From a virus, in IMG/VR virus record IMGVR_UViG_3300032163_000004, positions 38,211 through 102,210 of that record: a stretch of DNA of 64,000 nt, one strand, 5' to 3'. The notes beneath the pieces were generated by a model. It had not been told where the DNA came from and ran no database searches. It saw only the letters and a program-made list of their open reading frames with translations. The position numbers were made by a program, and so were the translations under genes. This document shows, piece after piece, positions 6,770 through 14,094 of this stretch; the first letter of the stretch is position 1, and each line of letters begins with the position of its first letter.

Positions 6770-7036
6770 AATGGAGGGGGCTGGGTTCTTCATCCCCTTA
6801 AGGCACGCCCCCAATGCCATTTATTATGACAACGCAACTGCTTTTCTTCCACATTTTCTTGTACCAGCCTTATCCAATCATTTATAAGATGAACAGTTCG
6901 TTAACAAGTTATCTCATTCATCATCTTTAGATTTACCTTTATAGTTTATTCTATTTGACAGTGATTACTTCTAGGAAAAGATAACGGTGGGAGAAACCCC
7001 ATACCAACATCTTACGATATCAGTATGGAGTCTTCC
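6770..7036 (-). other. GC-enriched non-coding leader with hairpins
   Basis: No gene is seen. GGGGGC (6775-6780) can pair with GCCCCC (6808-6813), enclosing a GGG/CCC hairpin, just upstream of the lipoprotein gene. A second hairpin, CCATAC (6999-7004)/GTATGG (7023-7028), lies just after the upstream gene's stop. Both stand out in AT-rich surroundings and look like folded leader RNA; no known riboswitch class is recognised. Confidence 0.4.
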
Positions 7037-7435
7037 TTAAATTTTCTTAATTAGCTTCTCTATCTCAATTAGTCTATTAACCCATATAGCTATTTCTTGA
7101 TTTATTTTCTTCTTACATTTATCATCTTTACATTTAGTTCTAGCACTTCCTAGTCTTCTCATGCACTGTTTAATACCATCTTTTTTACAGTTATAATAAC
7201 AAAGATTATATTGCTTTTCTCCTCTCAATGATTCACATCGTCTCTTGCACTTTTCTCTAAACAAATTAAACAAAGAACGAACCCCTGCAATAAGTGCAGG
7301 AATACCAGCGCCAATACCAGCAACAACGCCTCCAACCATAATTCCAGTTTTTGCTTCTGGTGGTAAACTAGACCATAAATCCCCAATTTTTGATTCTATA
7401 ATCATATCAAGTTGCTTACTTAATTTATCATCCAC
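7037..7435 (-). CDS. Membrane protein with cysteine-rich C-terminal domain, 132 aa
   Basis: A glycine-rich hydrophobic helix (about residues 31-52) is followed by a basic domain with six spaced cysteines (KCKRRC, LCYYNC, KC..KCKKK) and a final helix with IWVNRL. The same order is found in the protein at 52597-53139. Disulfide or metal binding is likely. Function unknown; the duplicate beside virion genes hints at a structural role. Confidence 0.65.
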   Translation of the reverse strand: MDDKLSKQLDMIIESKIGDLWSSLPPEAKTGIMVGGVVAGIGAGIPALIAGVRSLFNLFREKCKRRCESLRGEKQYNLCYYNCKKDGIKQCMRRLGSARTKCKDDKCKKKINQEIAIWVNRLIEIEKLIKKI

Positions 7436-7514
7436 TTCAGCCTCCCTTAATATTTAACATACTAATCTTTTAATCTATTTTAAATTTGTTCTCTTTCAAC
7501 TAAATTTTTATTAT

Positions 7515-7706
7515 TTATCCTCCATAACCGAGAATAGCTTCCTCTTCACTAACTTCACCCCTTGCTAATTTAATAAATCCCTCTTCTGCCCATCTATAAG
7601 CCTTCCGAGCTTCTTCAGATAATTCAGGATTATCCCCAAACATTCTAGCACTAAAAGCCAAACCATAAGCTTCTCCTTTAATCATCCATACCTTTAAAAC
7701 TCTCAT
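7515..7706 (-). CDS. Hypothetical protein, 63 aa
   Basis: Small helical, mildly acidic protein (EEARKAYRWAEEGF, GEVSEEEAILGYGG). GGGAAGG precedes ATG 7706, which lies inside the end of the upstream gene. No family recognised. Confidence 0.5.
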   Translation of the reverse strand: MRVLKVWMIKGEAYGLAFSARMFGDNPELSEEARKAYRWAEEGFIKLARGEVSEEEAILGYGG

Positions 7707-7860
7707 TTACCTTCCCTTTCAATCTAATATTAATTTCTCCATAATACCCAGACTCTTCCGAGTAACACCAATTTCCTAATTCAATAACAACAACTTTCCT
7801 ACCTAAACCTTTTAACTTAAGGAACTTCTTCTCACACACATCATAAAACTTAATCTTCAT
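7678..7860 (-). CDS. Hypothetical beta-rich protein, 60 aa
   Basis: ATG 7860 follows AAAGGAGG closely and is preferred over upstream in-frame starts. Alternating hydrophobic/charged strands (KIKFYDV, KVVVIELG, GEINIRLKG) suggest a small beta barrel. Overlaps the downstream gene by 29 bases. Confidence 0.5.
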   Translation of the reverse strand: MKIKFYDVCEKKFLKLKGLGRKVVVIELGNWCYSEESGYYGEINIRLKGKVNESFKGMDD

Positions 7861-7879
7861 TTCCGTTACCTCCTTTCCT

Positions 7880-8035
7880 TCACAATAAACACTCATTATA
7901 AGCACTTATTACTTCATTAACTTCACAGTCACTCATCCCTATATAGTCACAAATAGATTCAATATCTATTCCAACAGAGTACATAAACATGATAGCATTA
8001 ATATATTCTGGGTCTAAACAAGTAGTTGCATTCAT
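7880..8035 (-). CDS. Small helix-turn-helix-like protein, 51 aa
   Basis: ATG 8035 is preceded by GGAAAG. The C-terminal 30 residues (IESICDYIGMSDCEVNEVI) have the spacing of a helix-turn-helix of the sigma-region-4 or Mor type: helix, short turn at GMSD, recognition helix. DNA binding is plausible; no more can be said. Confidence 0.45.
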   Translation of the reverse strand: MNATTCLDPEYINAIMFMYSVGIDIESICDYIGMSDCEVNEVISAYNECLL

Positions 8036-8036
8036 A

Positions 8037-8258
8037 TTACTTTCCACAACAAAACAAATGTAACACTTTATCATAAATTCTCACAGCTCGTTCACGTACA
8101 GATTTATCCTTACTCTTCATTGCTTTCACCTTCATTGTTTTTATTGCATCAAACATTTGTAGTTTTGTCATTGGCCTTCTCCCTTCTGTATAATAATAGT
8201 TGTTAATATCTTTAATAGTATCTTCCACCCGATGTACACATCCAGTTTCATAACCCAT
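8037..8258 (-). CDS. Hypothetical helical protein, 73 aa
   Basis: ATG 8258 has AAAAGGTG upstream. The product is basic and helical (TKLQMFDAIKTMKVKAMKSK, RERAVRIYDKVL), ending in CCGK. No domain recognised. It is the first gene after an AT-rich intergenic stretch (8259-8418) that shows only a weak hairpin. Confidence 0.5.
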   Translation of the reverse strand: MGYETGCVHRVEDTIKDINNYYYTEGRRPMTKLQMFDAIKTMKVKAMKSKDKSVRERAVRIYDKVLHLFCCGK

Positions 8259-8418
8259 TGATTCACCTTTTATTCCTTTCCGACTTCTCAATAATTAAAA
8301 CTCTTTGTCAATTTGAAATTTTATTATATATTCATGGACGAATTAAAGAGGTCTATTATCTTCGAATTTTGGATACAAATTAAGATTCGGGGTAGGTTGA
8401 ATATTATAACTCAACATG

Positions 8419-8652
8419 TTACCACCATTGACCTATTCCTATGGATATAGGTTCAGCTTCAATAATAATCCTTATTGCTTCTATGAACTCTGGAGGAGTT
8501 ACTTTCTCCCACCATGTTGGTCCATCTTCATTAAATTCAAGTTTTTCTGTATATCCACAATATTTACAGAATCTTTCATTCCGTCCAACATTTACATCAT
8601 ATGTATATAGAAAGCTTCCATTTTTGTCTATATGATTGCAATTAGGATTCAT
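8419..8652 (-). CDS. Zinc-binding protein, 77 aa
   Basis: CNH at residue 5 and FCKYCGY at about 29-35 form a likely zinc knuckle; the C-terminal half is amphipathic (PPEFIEAIRIIIEAEP) and ends in WW. Unknown function. Confidence 0.55.
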   Translation of the reverse strand: MNPNCNHIDKNGSFLYTYDVNVGRNERFCKYCGYTEKLEFNEDGPTWWEKVTPPEFIEAIRIIIEAEPISIGIGQWW

Positions 8653-8672
8653 TATTTATACCTTTCTAGGTA

Positions 8673-8762
8673 TTAGGTACTCCACCCACAATTTCTACAT
8701 CTGTAACATCCGAGTCTTTCATCCCAATATAGATACTTATCATCACACTCACATTTTTGCAT
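8673..8762 (-). CDS. Mini zinc ribbon, 29 aa
   Basis: A complete two-knuckle zinc ribbon in 29 residues: CEC at 4-6 and CYRCRNC near 19-25. AAGGAG stands seven bases before ATG 8762, and the gene fits exactly between its neighbours. The size is extreme, but the ribosome binding site and cysteine pattern argue that it is real. Confidence 0.55.
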   Translation of the reverse strand: MQKCECDDKYLYWDERLGCYRCRNCGWST

Positions 8763-8763
8763 T

Positions 8764-9036
8764 TCAAACTCCTTGTTCTATTGGTTCGGGTATGACTAGT
8801 AGAAATATACTCTCAACTATACTCTCAACTTGTTTTAGCTGTGCCTCGGTTATATACTCCATATCCCACTTATCTCGAAATTTCATAAACTTCTTTCTCT
8901 TATCAGTAAAGAAACGTATTTCCTTAATAGTATATGGATAAGTTCCATTGTACACTTCTATCCTTCCTCCCACATACTTCTGGTATTGAGGATTCATTAT
9001 ACATTCTTCTATAAAGGAAATATAAACTTTTTTCAT
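8764..9036 (-). CDS. Hypothetical protein, 90 aa
   Basis: ATG 9036 (MKKVYISF) is preferred because GGAAGG precedes it; an in-frame start at 9084 is possible. Helical, charged, ending in a hydrophobic stretch (VESIFLLVIPEPIEQ). No known family. Confidence 0.5.
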   Translation of the reverse strand: MKKVYISFIEECIMNPQYQKYVGGRIEVYNGTYPYTIKEIRFFTDKRKKFMKFRDKWDMEYITEAQLKQVESIVESIFLLVIPEPIEQGV

Positions 9037-9084
9037 GCTGCCTTCCAAACCTTCGACTAGTAGAAATATAAAAAACTTTGTCAA

Positions 9085-9226
9085 ATTACAAAAAATTATT
9101 TATGTGTGTTCCGAGGTTAGTCCAAAAACAGATCACGGTGCTAAGATGTAATATTCGTTCTGGCGGTGTAAACCAGTAAGTAAAGGTTAGAGTGAACGCC
9201 TAACAGTCAGAGAGACTATCCTCTAT
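9085..9226 (+). ncRNA. Structured non-coding island, possible group I intron remnant
   Basis: No gene. In order on the + strand are CGGTGCTAAGATGTA, a CTGG/CCAG hairpin, GTTAG/CTAAC and GCCTAAC followed by GACTATCC. From memory, GTGCTAA and GCCTAAC...GACTATCC occur in this order in the core of phage T4-type group I introns (Q and R segments). The partner that should complete P7 (ATAGTC) is absent for about 1 kb downstream, and the R-like part overlaps the stop of a leftward gene. It is therefore a relic or a chance resemblance. Confidence 0.3.
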
Positions 9227-9629
9227 ACAAGGTATATAGATATACGCTCCAAGCAACCGCGAAGACTGCACACAAGTAGCCCAACCAGATAATCTTCCAC
9301 TTAAGAAAGGAGAATAGCGACAATACGATGAATCCTACATCTATCAAACAGAAGACAATAACAATAATAAGAAGCAAGAGTGCTAAACCACTCCAGTCAG
9401 AATGTCCTCTTTGGTTATTTAGAATATTCATAAGTCCTGCTTCATAACATGGATTCAACTCTCTTGTAGATTGACTTAACCCTGGAACAACCATGTCTAT
9501 TACCGTTTCATATTTAGGAATACGATGCATTTTTAAAACTTCTTCTTTAGTTTGGCCTTCTCTACGTAAAATTAGGCAACCACACTTAGGGCATAGAACT
9601 CTTTCAACAACTTTACTCAATTGATCCAT
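9216..9629 (-). CDS. Zinc-ribbon membrane protein, 137 aa
   Basis: An N-terminal CPKCG (13-17) zinc knuckle is followed by two adjacent hydrophobic helices (LALLLLIIVIVFCLIDV about 82-98 and IIWLGYLCAVFAVAW about 114-128). The layout suggests a cytoplasmic zinc head on a two-span anchor. Function unknown. Confidence 0.6.
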   Translation of the reverse strand: MDQLSKVVERVLCPKCGCLILRREGQTKEEVLKMHRIPKYETVIDMVVPGLSQSTRELNPCYEAGLMNILNNQRGHSDWSGLALLLLIIVIVFCLIDVGFIVLSLFSFLKWKIIWLGYLCAVFAVAWSVYLYTLYRG

Positions 9630-9635
9630 GTCACT

Positions 9636-10049
9636 CTATCCTTCCAAACCTCTAGTAGGCAAGAATCCATGCCTTAGGCCACATCCAACACACAGAGTCT
9701 TAAGCTGTCCATCTTTGTGAAATAACTCACCATTACCACCACATACCTCACATACATTCCTCGACTCTAACTGTGCTTCTTCTATTGCTTGTTTTATATT
9801 ACCAGTCATAATATTGGCATTGAAGGAAAGTGCTCCAAACCTCTCTCTAACTTGGATTGCTCTGAGCTCAGGTTCTTTTTCACTTCTTATTAATGCAGTG
9901 AGCTTTACCGACATCTTCCTAATGATTTCAAACCACCCGTCACCGCATGCAAACCCAAACATCGTAAGACTTTGATCTGTCATAGAATCTCTATCTAAAT
10001 ATAACTGAGGATTCTCTTCTAATAGAACGATTGTGTGTTCTTTATTCAC
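9636..10049 (-). CDS. Conserved phage-type hypothetical protein with zinc knuckles, 137 aa
   Basis: The FGFACGDGWFEIIRKMS block followed by QVRERFGALSF and a CEVCGGNG...TLCVGCG zinc site is an order I recognise from uncharacterised proteins common in phages and prophages. The N-terminal domain has a conserved GDGW; the C-terminal four cysteines should bind zinc. No role established. Confidence 0.65.
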   Translation of the reverse strand: MNKEHTIVLLEENPQLYLDRDSMTDQSLTMFGFACGDGWFEIIRKMSVKLTALIRSEKEPELRAIQVRERFGALSFNANIMTGNIKQAIEEAQLESRNVCEVCGGNGELFHKDGQLKTLCVGCGLRHGFLPTRGLEG

Positions 10050-10076
10050 TTTTGACTCCTAACTAGTTATTTTATA

Positions 10077-10261
10077 AAAGCTGGAACCATATACTTGAAC
10101 CCGACTCACACAGGCATATCTGCAGATAAGGTGAAAGTTCCAGCTTTCAATGAAACCAAGGCGGAAATGGAATAGAAATTGCTCGAATTATAAAAATGGT
10201 AACACGAAATCATTGAGGAAAAGAGGTTTCGAACAGTTCTATACATAAACTGCCTTATCTG
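10077..10261 (-). ncRNA. Structured RNA with predicted pseudoknot
   Basis: Between two leftward genes, AAAGCTGGAAC (10077-10087) pairs perfectly with GTTCCAGCTTT (10137-10147). Inside its loop, CAGATAAGG (10123-10131) is complementary to CCTTATCTG (10253-10261), which would make a pseudoknot. Between them are hairpins CGAAATC (10205-10211)/GGTTTCG (10225-10231) and CAGTT (10234-10238)/AACTG (10248-10252). The transcribed strand is assumed from the neighbours. It matches no RNA class I know. Confidence 0.5.
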
Positions 10262-10273
10262 GAATGAATTTAT

Positions 10274-10780
10274 TTATGGTTTGTTCATCTCTATTGATTT
10301 AACATCAGAATAATCAAAATGCTTTACTAATGTCTTTAAAATCTCTTCATCAATCTCTTTTCTTATCTGTTCAGCAATTGAAGATGTTACCTGATTCATA
10401 AATGATCCTGCTCGCAGCAGTGGCATAGGTATGCTAACCCAATCTTTTCCGTCCCACTCCTTATCATAGAATAGATACATTAAAACAAGCAATATGAGGA
10501 TATCTTTACTAAGACCGTCCTGAGTATAATTAAGCGCAAATTCAATTTGTGCTCTACTAAACAAATTATCCTTCAAACTAAGCAAACTATCTGCTAAAGG
10601 ACCACCAAGGCAATAGAAACTCACTGGATTTTTTAATTTGGCAAACAATGGAGCGTTAAAATCAATCCTTTGGTATGCGAATGATGTACTAGCAAGATCT
10701 ACTTTATCTGGGAATCCAAGCAGCTTCGACTTGTAATACATTTGAAAACATTCATGATTTCTTTTTTCTTCATTATTCAT
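10274..10780 (-). CDS. Hypothetical protein, 168 aa
   Basis: Soluble, mostly helical protein with a hydrophobic central helix (DILILLVLMYLFYD, about 93-106) that could be buried or membrane-associated. No motif recognised. It overlaps the upstream small gene by ATGA. Confidence 0.55.
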   Translation of the reverse strand: MNNEEKRNHECFQMYYKSKLLGFPDKVDLASTSFAYQRIDFNAPLFAKLKNPVSFYCLGGPLADSLLSLKDNLFSRAQIEFALNYTQDGLSKDILILLVLMYLFYDKEWDGKDWVSIPMPLLRAGSFMNQVTSSIAEQIRKEIDEEILKTLVKHFDYSDVKSIEMNKP

Positions 10781-10953
10781 TTTAACCTAACTTTGAGCTG
10801 GAGATTATTGACAAAGTCTGTGAACGCTTCCGAATTACACTTGCTATCGTTTCCGCTGATATTTCCAACTACAGAAGCTATTTCTATCCACTCACATGAT
10901 ATCTTAGGAACGAATGAAACAACTCTCCACACTTCCACTTCAATTTCAAGCAT
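10777..10953 (-). CDS. Hypothetical protein, 58 aa
   Basis: ATG 10953 follows GGAGAGG by seven bases, and the stop overlaps the next start (ATGA), a strong sign that it is translated. The protein has an N-terminal beta-like half (MLEIEVEVWRVVSFV) and two cysteines. The 123 bases upstream hold only a 21-codon candidate with a weak site. Confidence 0.55.
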   Translation of the reverse strand: MLEIEVEVWRVVSFVPKISCEWIEIASVVGNISGNDSKCNSEAFTDFVNNLQLKVRLK

Positions 10954-11076
10954 TTAGAAACCTCTCCGAACCCGTAAAAGCTATCACTCCCACCATGAAT
11001 CCTACAATCATTTCATACAACTATTCTAATTTGAAAAGTCCCAGAAAATACTGTCCATTAGTTTTTCTTATACTTA

Positions 11077-11205
11077 CTATATATCTTTAATACTGTCTAG
11101 TCTTTCTTCTTCCCATTCATCATACCACCTAACAAACAATACACCAAATCCAAAGAATCCTCCAAGAAATAAAACAATTCCTAATACACTTAAAAATATA
11201 TCCAT
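11077..11205 (-). CDS. Single-span membrane protein, 42 aa
   Basis: ATG 11205 is preceded by AAAAGG and, further up, GGAGG. One hydrophobic helix (IFLSVLGIVLFLGGFFGFGVL) with a short acidic tail (WYDEWEEERLD). It is the first gene of the leftward run that diverges from the motif at 11303-11354. Confidence 0.55.
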   Translation of the reverse strand: MDIFLSVLGIVLFLGGFFGFGVLFVRWYDEWEEERLDSIKDI

Positions 11206-11302
11206 TACCTTTTATATCCTCCTTTTGAATGCTCTTACTTTACTATCTCATATTAATCTATTCTTCTTTCTCTTTTCTTTGGACTCAACTTTCTTTTGAA
11301 TA

Positions 11303-11354
11303 TGTTCATACTAGTATAAGACTCATCTAACTACATATATTAATTCTTGATAGG
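11303..11354 (+). promoter_or_regulatory. Bipartite promoter-like motif in a divergent intergenic region
   Basis: A TGTTCA-type box (11303) followed by AGTATAAGACT, then ACATATATTAAT (11333-11344) and CTTGATAGG. The same arrangement occurs at 14008-14058 and 18784-18834, always between a leftward and a rightward run and 30-50 bases before the first rightward gene. The 29-30-base spacing between boxes does not fit a host sigma-70 promoter, so a phage-specific or activated promoter is inferred. Confidence 0.6.
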
Positions 11355-11383
11355 AATAAAATTCTAGTTGAAAGGAGATAATC

Positions 11384-11707
11384 ATGAGTTGGACAACTGT
11401 TATTCTAGGCACAGTATTTGGTATCGTTTTATCTTGTCTTATACTTATGCCTATCAGAATTAATCGAGTTCATGAACATCATATACAACTTATCAATATT
11501 ATATCCGAAATGAATATGGAAGAAATTAGACGAGGTGCTCCTTATAATGGGTGGAGATACAATGAATTTAAAACAGTACCATACTATAAGCAATTACTAA
11601 TGTTTTGGAAATCATATGATTCTTTTTATACAGACAAAAGATTTTTTGAAGAAATACAACTAAGATTCATTGCCAAGTCAGAACCTGATACGAAATGGGT
11701 GAGTTAA
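11384..11707 (+). CDS. Membrane-anchored protein, paralogue of 17347-17679, 107 aa
   Basis: An N-terminal membrane helix (about 5-25) precedes a soluble domain sharing an order with the protein at 17347-17679: WR, then EF, then Y..LLMFW/MLYMFW, then FY and F near the C terminus. The two are duplicates. AAAGGAG precedes the ATG. Function unknown; first gene of a rightward run. Confidence 0.65.
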   Translation: MSWTTVILGTVFGIVLSCLILMPIRINRVHEHHIQLINIISEMNMEEIRRGAPYNGWRYNEFKTVPYYKQLLMFWKSYDSFYTDKRFFEEIQLRFIAKSEPDTKWVS

Positions 11708-11723
11708 GGAGGAGAAACTATTT

Positions 11724-11858
11724 ATGAGAGTCATTCGTAAACATTGGTATGTCTTTCATTTATGTACTTTTTGTGGACGAATAATTTGGGGTAATGGATT
11801 TTATCGGCATATTAAAGCACACGAAGATAGAAATCCTTTAATTAAGAAAAGGAGGTAA
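11724..11858 (+). CDS. C2H2-like zinc-finger protein, 44 aa
   Basis: CTFCG followed by HIKAH gives a classic CxxC...HxxxH finger in a 44-residue protein. AAGGAGGAGAAA precedes ATG 11724, and the tail encodes the AGGAGG used by the next gene. Likely a small nucleic-acid or protein-binding finger. Confidence 0.6.
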   Translation: MRVIRKHWYVFHLCTFCGRIIWGNGFYRHIKAHEDRNPLIKKRR

Positions 11859-11862
11859 CGAT

Positions 11863-12087
11863 ATGAAATTTAAACCAGGAGATAAAGTAATTTGTGTAAA
11901 ACCTACTAAAAGTGATACTAAAAGGTTTTGCTTAGAACGCGGAGAAATTTATACAGTTTCAGAATTCGAAGAGCTTCCTAATGGAAACAATATGGTCATG
12001 CTTCTTGAGAAAGGAGCGGATTATGGTAATTCATTCTTTGCTTCAAGGTTTAAACTTTTTAAGGAGGTGAACTCAAATGAAAGTTAA
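11863..12087 (+). CDS. KOW/SH3-like small protein, 74 aa
   Basis: Starts FKPGDKVICVKP and continues LERGEIYTVSEFEE, the strand-turn pattern of small SH3/KOW-type barrels seen in many phage proteins of unknown function. Overlaps the next gene by 11 bases. Confidence 0.6.
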   Translation: MKFKPGDKVICVKPTKSDTKRFCLERGEIYTVSEFEELPNGNNMVMLLEKGADYGNSFFASRFKLFKEVNSNES

Positions 12088-12415
12088 CAAAACAATGAAG
12101 AAGCGTAAATGGATATATGTCATGAAACCATCAAGCTATGAAATATCTTGTGATAAGTGTGGTGGTAATAATATAACATGGAGTGAATTTGAGGGGCTTA
12201 TTTGGTGCCACGATTGTGAAATTGACACTAAAGGAACAGAAGGAATATTTGGAGGACCTATACCACTTGGAGTATCGAAGATATTAGGTATTAGCTTTGA
12301 TCGATTTTACTTAAAAGACTATAGCATAAGAAGAATGAATCTAGTTGGAAACAAAATGATTTGGAAGGAGGTGAAATCAAATGAACAGAGTACAAACAAA
12401 TACACCAAGAAATAA
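12077..12415 (+). CDS. Zinc-ribbon protein, 112 aa
   Basis: CDKCGGNNITWSEFEG and LIWCHDCEIDTKG (four cysteines, about 25-47) form a zinc ribbon of a type I have seen in phage hypothetical proteins with GIFGGPIP after it. The remaining 60 residues are basic. No function known. Confidence 0.65.
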   Translation: MKVNKTMKKRKWIYVMKPSSYEISCDKCGGNNITWSEFEGLIWCHDCEIDTKGTEGIFGGPIPLGVSKILGISFDRFYLKDYSIRRMNLVGNKMIWKEVKSNEQSTNKYTKK

Positions 12416-12611
12416 GAAAGGTAAATCTCATTACTTATATACTATCAGTGATAAGGACATTGCAAAAACAGCTGGGGTTAGTGTAGGAGCAGTTGTAGCA
12501 GCGAGGTTTAGGAAACAACTTACTGACCTTCGATCTATTATCTTATGGGTCAATTTACATAAACTGGTAAGAGAAATGAAAGAGAGAGATATAACGTGTT
12601 TAAAATGGTAA
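12381..12611 (+). CDS. Helix-turn-helix DNA-binding protein, 76 aa
   Basis: SDKDIAKTAGVSVGAVVAAR (about residues 24-43) matches a helix-turn-helix: helix, AGVS turn, recognition helix. The rest is helical and basic. A small phage regulator is likely. It overlaps the upstream gene by 35 bases with AAGGAGG ahead of its ATG, and is last before the terminator. Confidence 0.6.
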   Translation: MNRVQTNTPRNKKGKSHYLYTISDKDIAKTAGVSVGAVVAARFRKQLTDLRSIILWVNLHKLVREMKERDITCLKW

Positions 12612-12638
12612 GAATAACTAAAGAATTACTTACTCCTT

Positions 12639-12685
12639 AAATTGGGAACTGACTTAACTACTACGTCTCTTCCCAATTTTTTTGT
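12639..12685 (+). terminator. Intrinsic terminator
   Basis: AAATTGGGAA (12639-12648) pairs with TTCCCAATTT (12670-12679), followed by T residues. It lies between convergent gene runs and, being symmetric, may also serve the leftward run. Confidence 0.75.
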
Positions 12686-12700
12686 ATCTTTAAGATACTG

Positions 12701-13297
12701 TCAAAAACACAAAAGCCCATTTAAAACTATTCTTCTTTCTTGTTTTTCATGTTTATTAAACCCTTCTTTTTTCCATTCCCAAACTGCTCTTAAATTTTCA
12801 ATAGCAATAGCATTAATTTCACACTTTGGAACTACCATATAAGCATTATCTGACTTCCTCCATTTAAGCTTATTTCTTTCTTCTAACATAACTGCAGCTC
12901 CAAAAACATCTTGCATATTCCATATCTGAATCATTTTACATATAGGATATAAAGGATCAGGATCTCCAACAAAATAAACTAGATACTCAGGAAAAACATT
13001 CTTCTTTCCCTTAAGTTTTTCTTGTATATTCACTTTCATTTTCCAGAATTCAAGTTGTCTAATTGATACATCATCGTAATGAAATTCTCTACCTCTAACA
13101 GCTACTGTAACAATATCTCCATCTCTTTTAATAAGATAGTCAATATCATATTTTCTATCTAACTCTGTTTCTTCTACACATCTAAATGATTCAACTCTCC
13201 ATTCATTATTTAAGATAGGAAAAACTGCTTTTTGAAATACTAATCTCCATTTCCTCATGTTTTCTTTAGCATCAACAATTATATCTTTCTCATTCAC
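12701..13297 (-). CDS. Hypothetical protein, possible PD-(D/E)XK-type fold, 198 aa
   Basis: The segment KYDIDYLIKRDGDIVTVAVR (about 49-68) resembles the D...hydrophobic strand of restriction-like nucleases, though the lysine is replaced by V-R. A second half has a tryptophan pattern (MIQIWNMQDVFGAAVML). The nuclease reading is weak. It follows the HAD gene by four bases. Confidence 0.4.
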   Translation of the reverse strand: MNEKDIIVDAKENMRKWRLVFQKAVFPILNNEWRVESFRCVEETELDRKYDIDYLIKRDGDIVTVAVRGREFHYDDVSIRQLEFWKMKVNIQEKLKGKKNVFPEYLVYFVGDPDPLYPICKMIQIWNMQDVFGAAVMLEERNKLKWRKSDNAYMVVPKCEINAIAIENLRAVWEWKKEGFNKHEKQERRIVLNGLLCF

Positions 13298-13301
13298 TAC
13301 A

Positions 13302-13769
13302 TTAATCTCCTTTCGCTTTTCTTTGATTTGTTCTACTAATAATCGATACTGCTCTTTCTATATCATCCTTAGTTAAACCATTATCATAGTTGGTTTGGAC
13401 AAGACGATCCATAAATGGTTTCATATCATCTTCATCATCAATGATAACAAAAGAATCAATATCCTTCTCAGTTTTCTTTAACCATTTATCAATCTCTTCT
13501 CCACGAGAGGTTACTCGAGGTTCACCTAAAAGGTCTGGAGTTGCTCCAATAATACATCTTGGATACTTTAATCCTGCATTAATAAGTATTTGTCTCAAGT
13601 CTACCATTGGATAAAGAGTTCTCCACTGACTAGTAATCACAATCTTAGATCCTGAACGTTCTACTAATGAATTCAAATTCTCTACACATTCTTTTGAAAG
13701 ATATAAGAGTGATTCAGGATCAGTAAACTTGTTTAATACTCCATCGAAGTCAAGAAAAATTACCTTCAT
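13302..13769 (-). CDS. HAD-superfamily phosphatase-like protein, 155 aa
   Basis: Motif I DFDGVLN (7-13), motif II ITSQWR (about 45-50), a lysine-rich motif III region (EIDKWLKK) and motif IV VIIDDEDD (about 109-116) are all present, as in the small HAD domains of RNA-repair proteins and phage polynucleotide 3'-phosphatases. It probably removes phosphate from a nucleic-acid end or nucleotide; the kinase half found in T4 Pnk is not fused here. Confidence 0.8.
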   Translation of the reverse strand: MKVIFLDFDGVLNKFTDPESLLYLSKECVENLNSLVERSGSKIVITSQWRTLYPMVDLRQILINAGLKYPRCIIGATPDLLGEPRVTSRGEEIDKWLKKTEKDIDSFVIIDDEDDMKPFMDRLVQTNYDNGLTKDDIERAVSIISRTNQRKAKGD

Positions 13770-13960
13770 TTGGTTTCTCTTCTCCCTCTTTTCTTTGGTT
13801 CCTTTCTAACTACAGGTTCAGAAACCTCTTCTGTTTCCTTACTATATTTTTTTTCAATAACTTCAATTAAAACTAGTGTGGTCTTTCTAATACGACCTAG
13901 ATTATAATCTTCTTGTAATTGACTTTTTAATTCCTCCCACATTTTTTTATACTGTATCAT
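13766..13960 (-). CDS. Hypothetical basic protein, 64 aa
   Basis: A helical N-terminal half and a highly basic C-terminal tail (RKEPKKRGRRETK) suggest nucleic-acid contact. GGAG precedes ATG 13960. First gene of the leftward run diverging from the ligase gene. Confidence 0.55.
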   Translation of the reverse strand: MIQYKKMWEELKSQLQEDYNLGRIRKTTLVLIEVIEKKYSKETEEVSEPVVRKEPKKRGRRETK

Positions 13961-14007
13961 TTTTTATTCTCCTTTTCTTTGGTTTAAACTTTGCTTTACT
14001 AGTATTT

Positions 14008-14058
14008 TGTTCACAACTAATATAAGACTATCTACTACATATATTAATACTTGATAGG
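14008..14058 (+). promoter_or_regulatory. Bipartite promoter-like motif ahead of the ligase gene
   Basis: TGTTCACAACTAATATAAGA (from 14008) and ACATATATTAAT (14037-14048) plus CTTGATAGG repeat the arrangement at 11303 almost base for base. It stands about 35 bases before the ligase start. Confidence 0.6.
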
Positions 14059-14094
14059 AAAGATCAATTACTTTTTTAAAGGGAGGTGAATAAA

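Noticed and set aside
8335-8453. 38-codon + strand frame starting MDELKRS
   Set aside because: Antisense to the leftward gene at 8419 for a third of its length and without a ribosome binding site.
10742-10957. 71-codon + strand frame
   Set aside because: It mirrors the leftward 58-aa gene at 10777-10953, which has a good ribosome binding site and an ATGA junction.
12701-13297. Restriction-type nuclease assignment
   Set aside because: The expected lysine of the PD-(D/E)XK site is not in place; kept only as a possibility.
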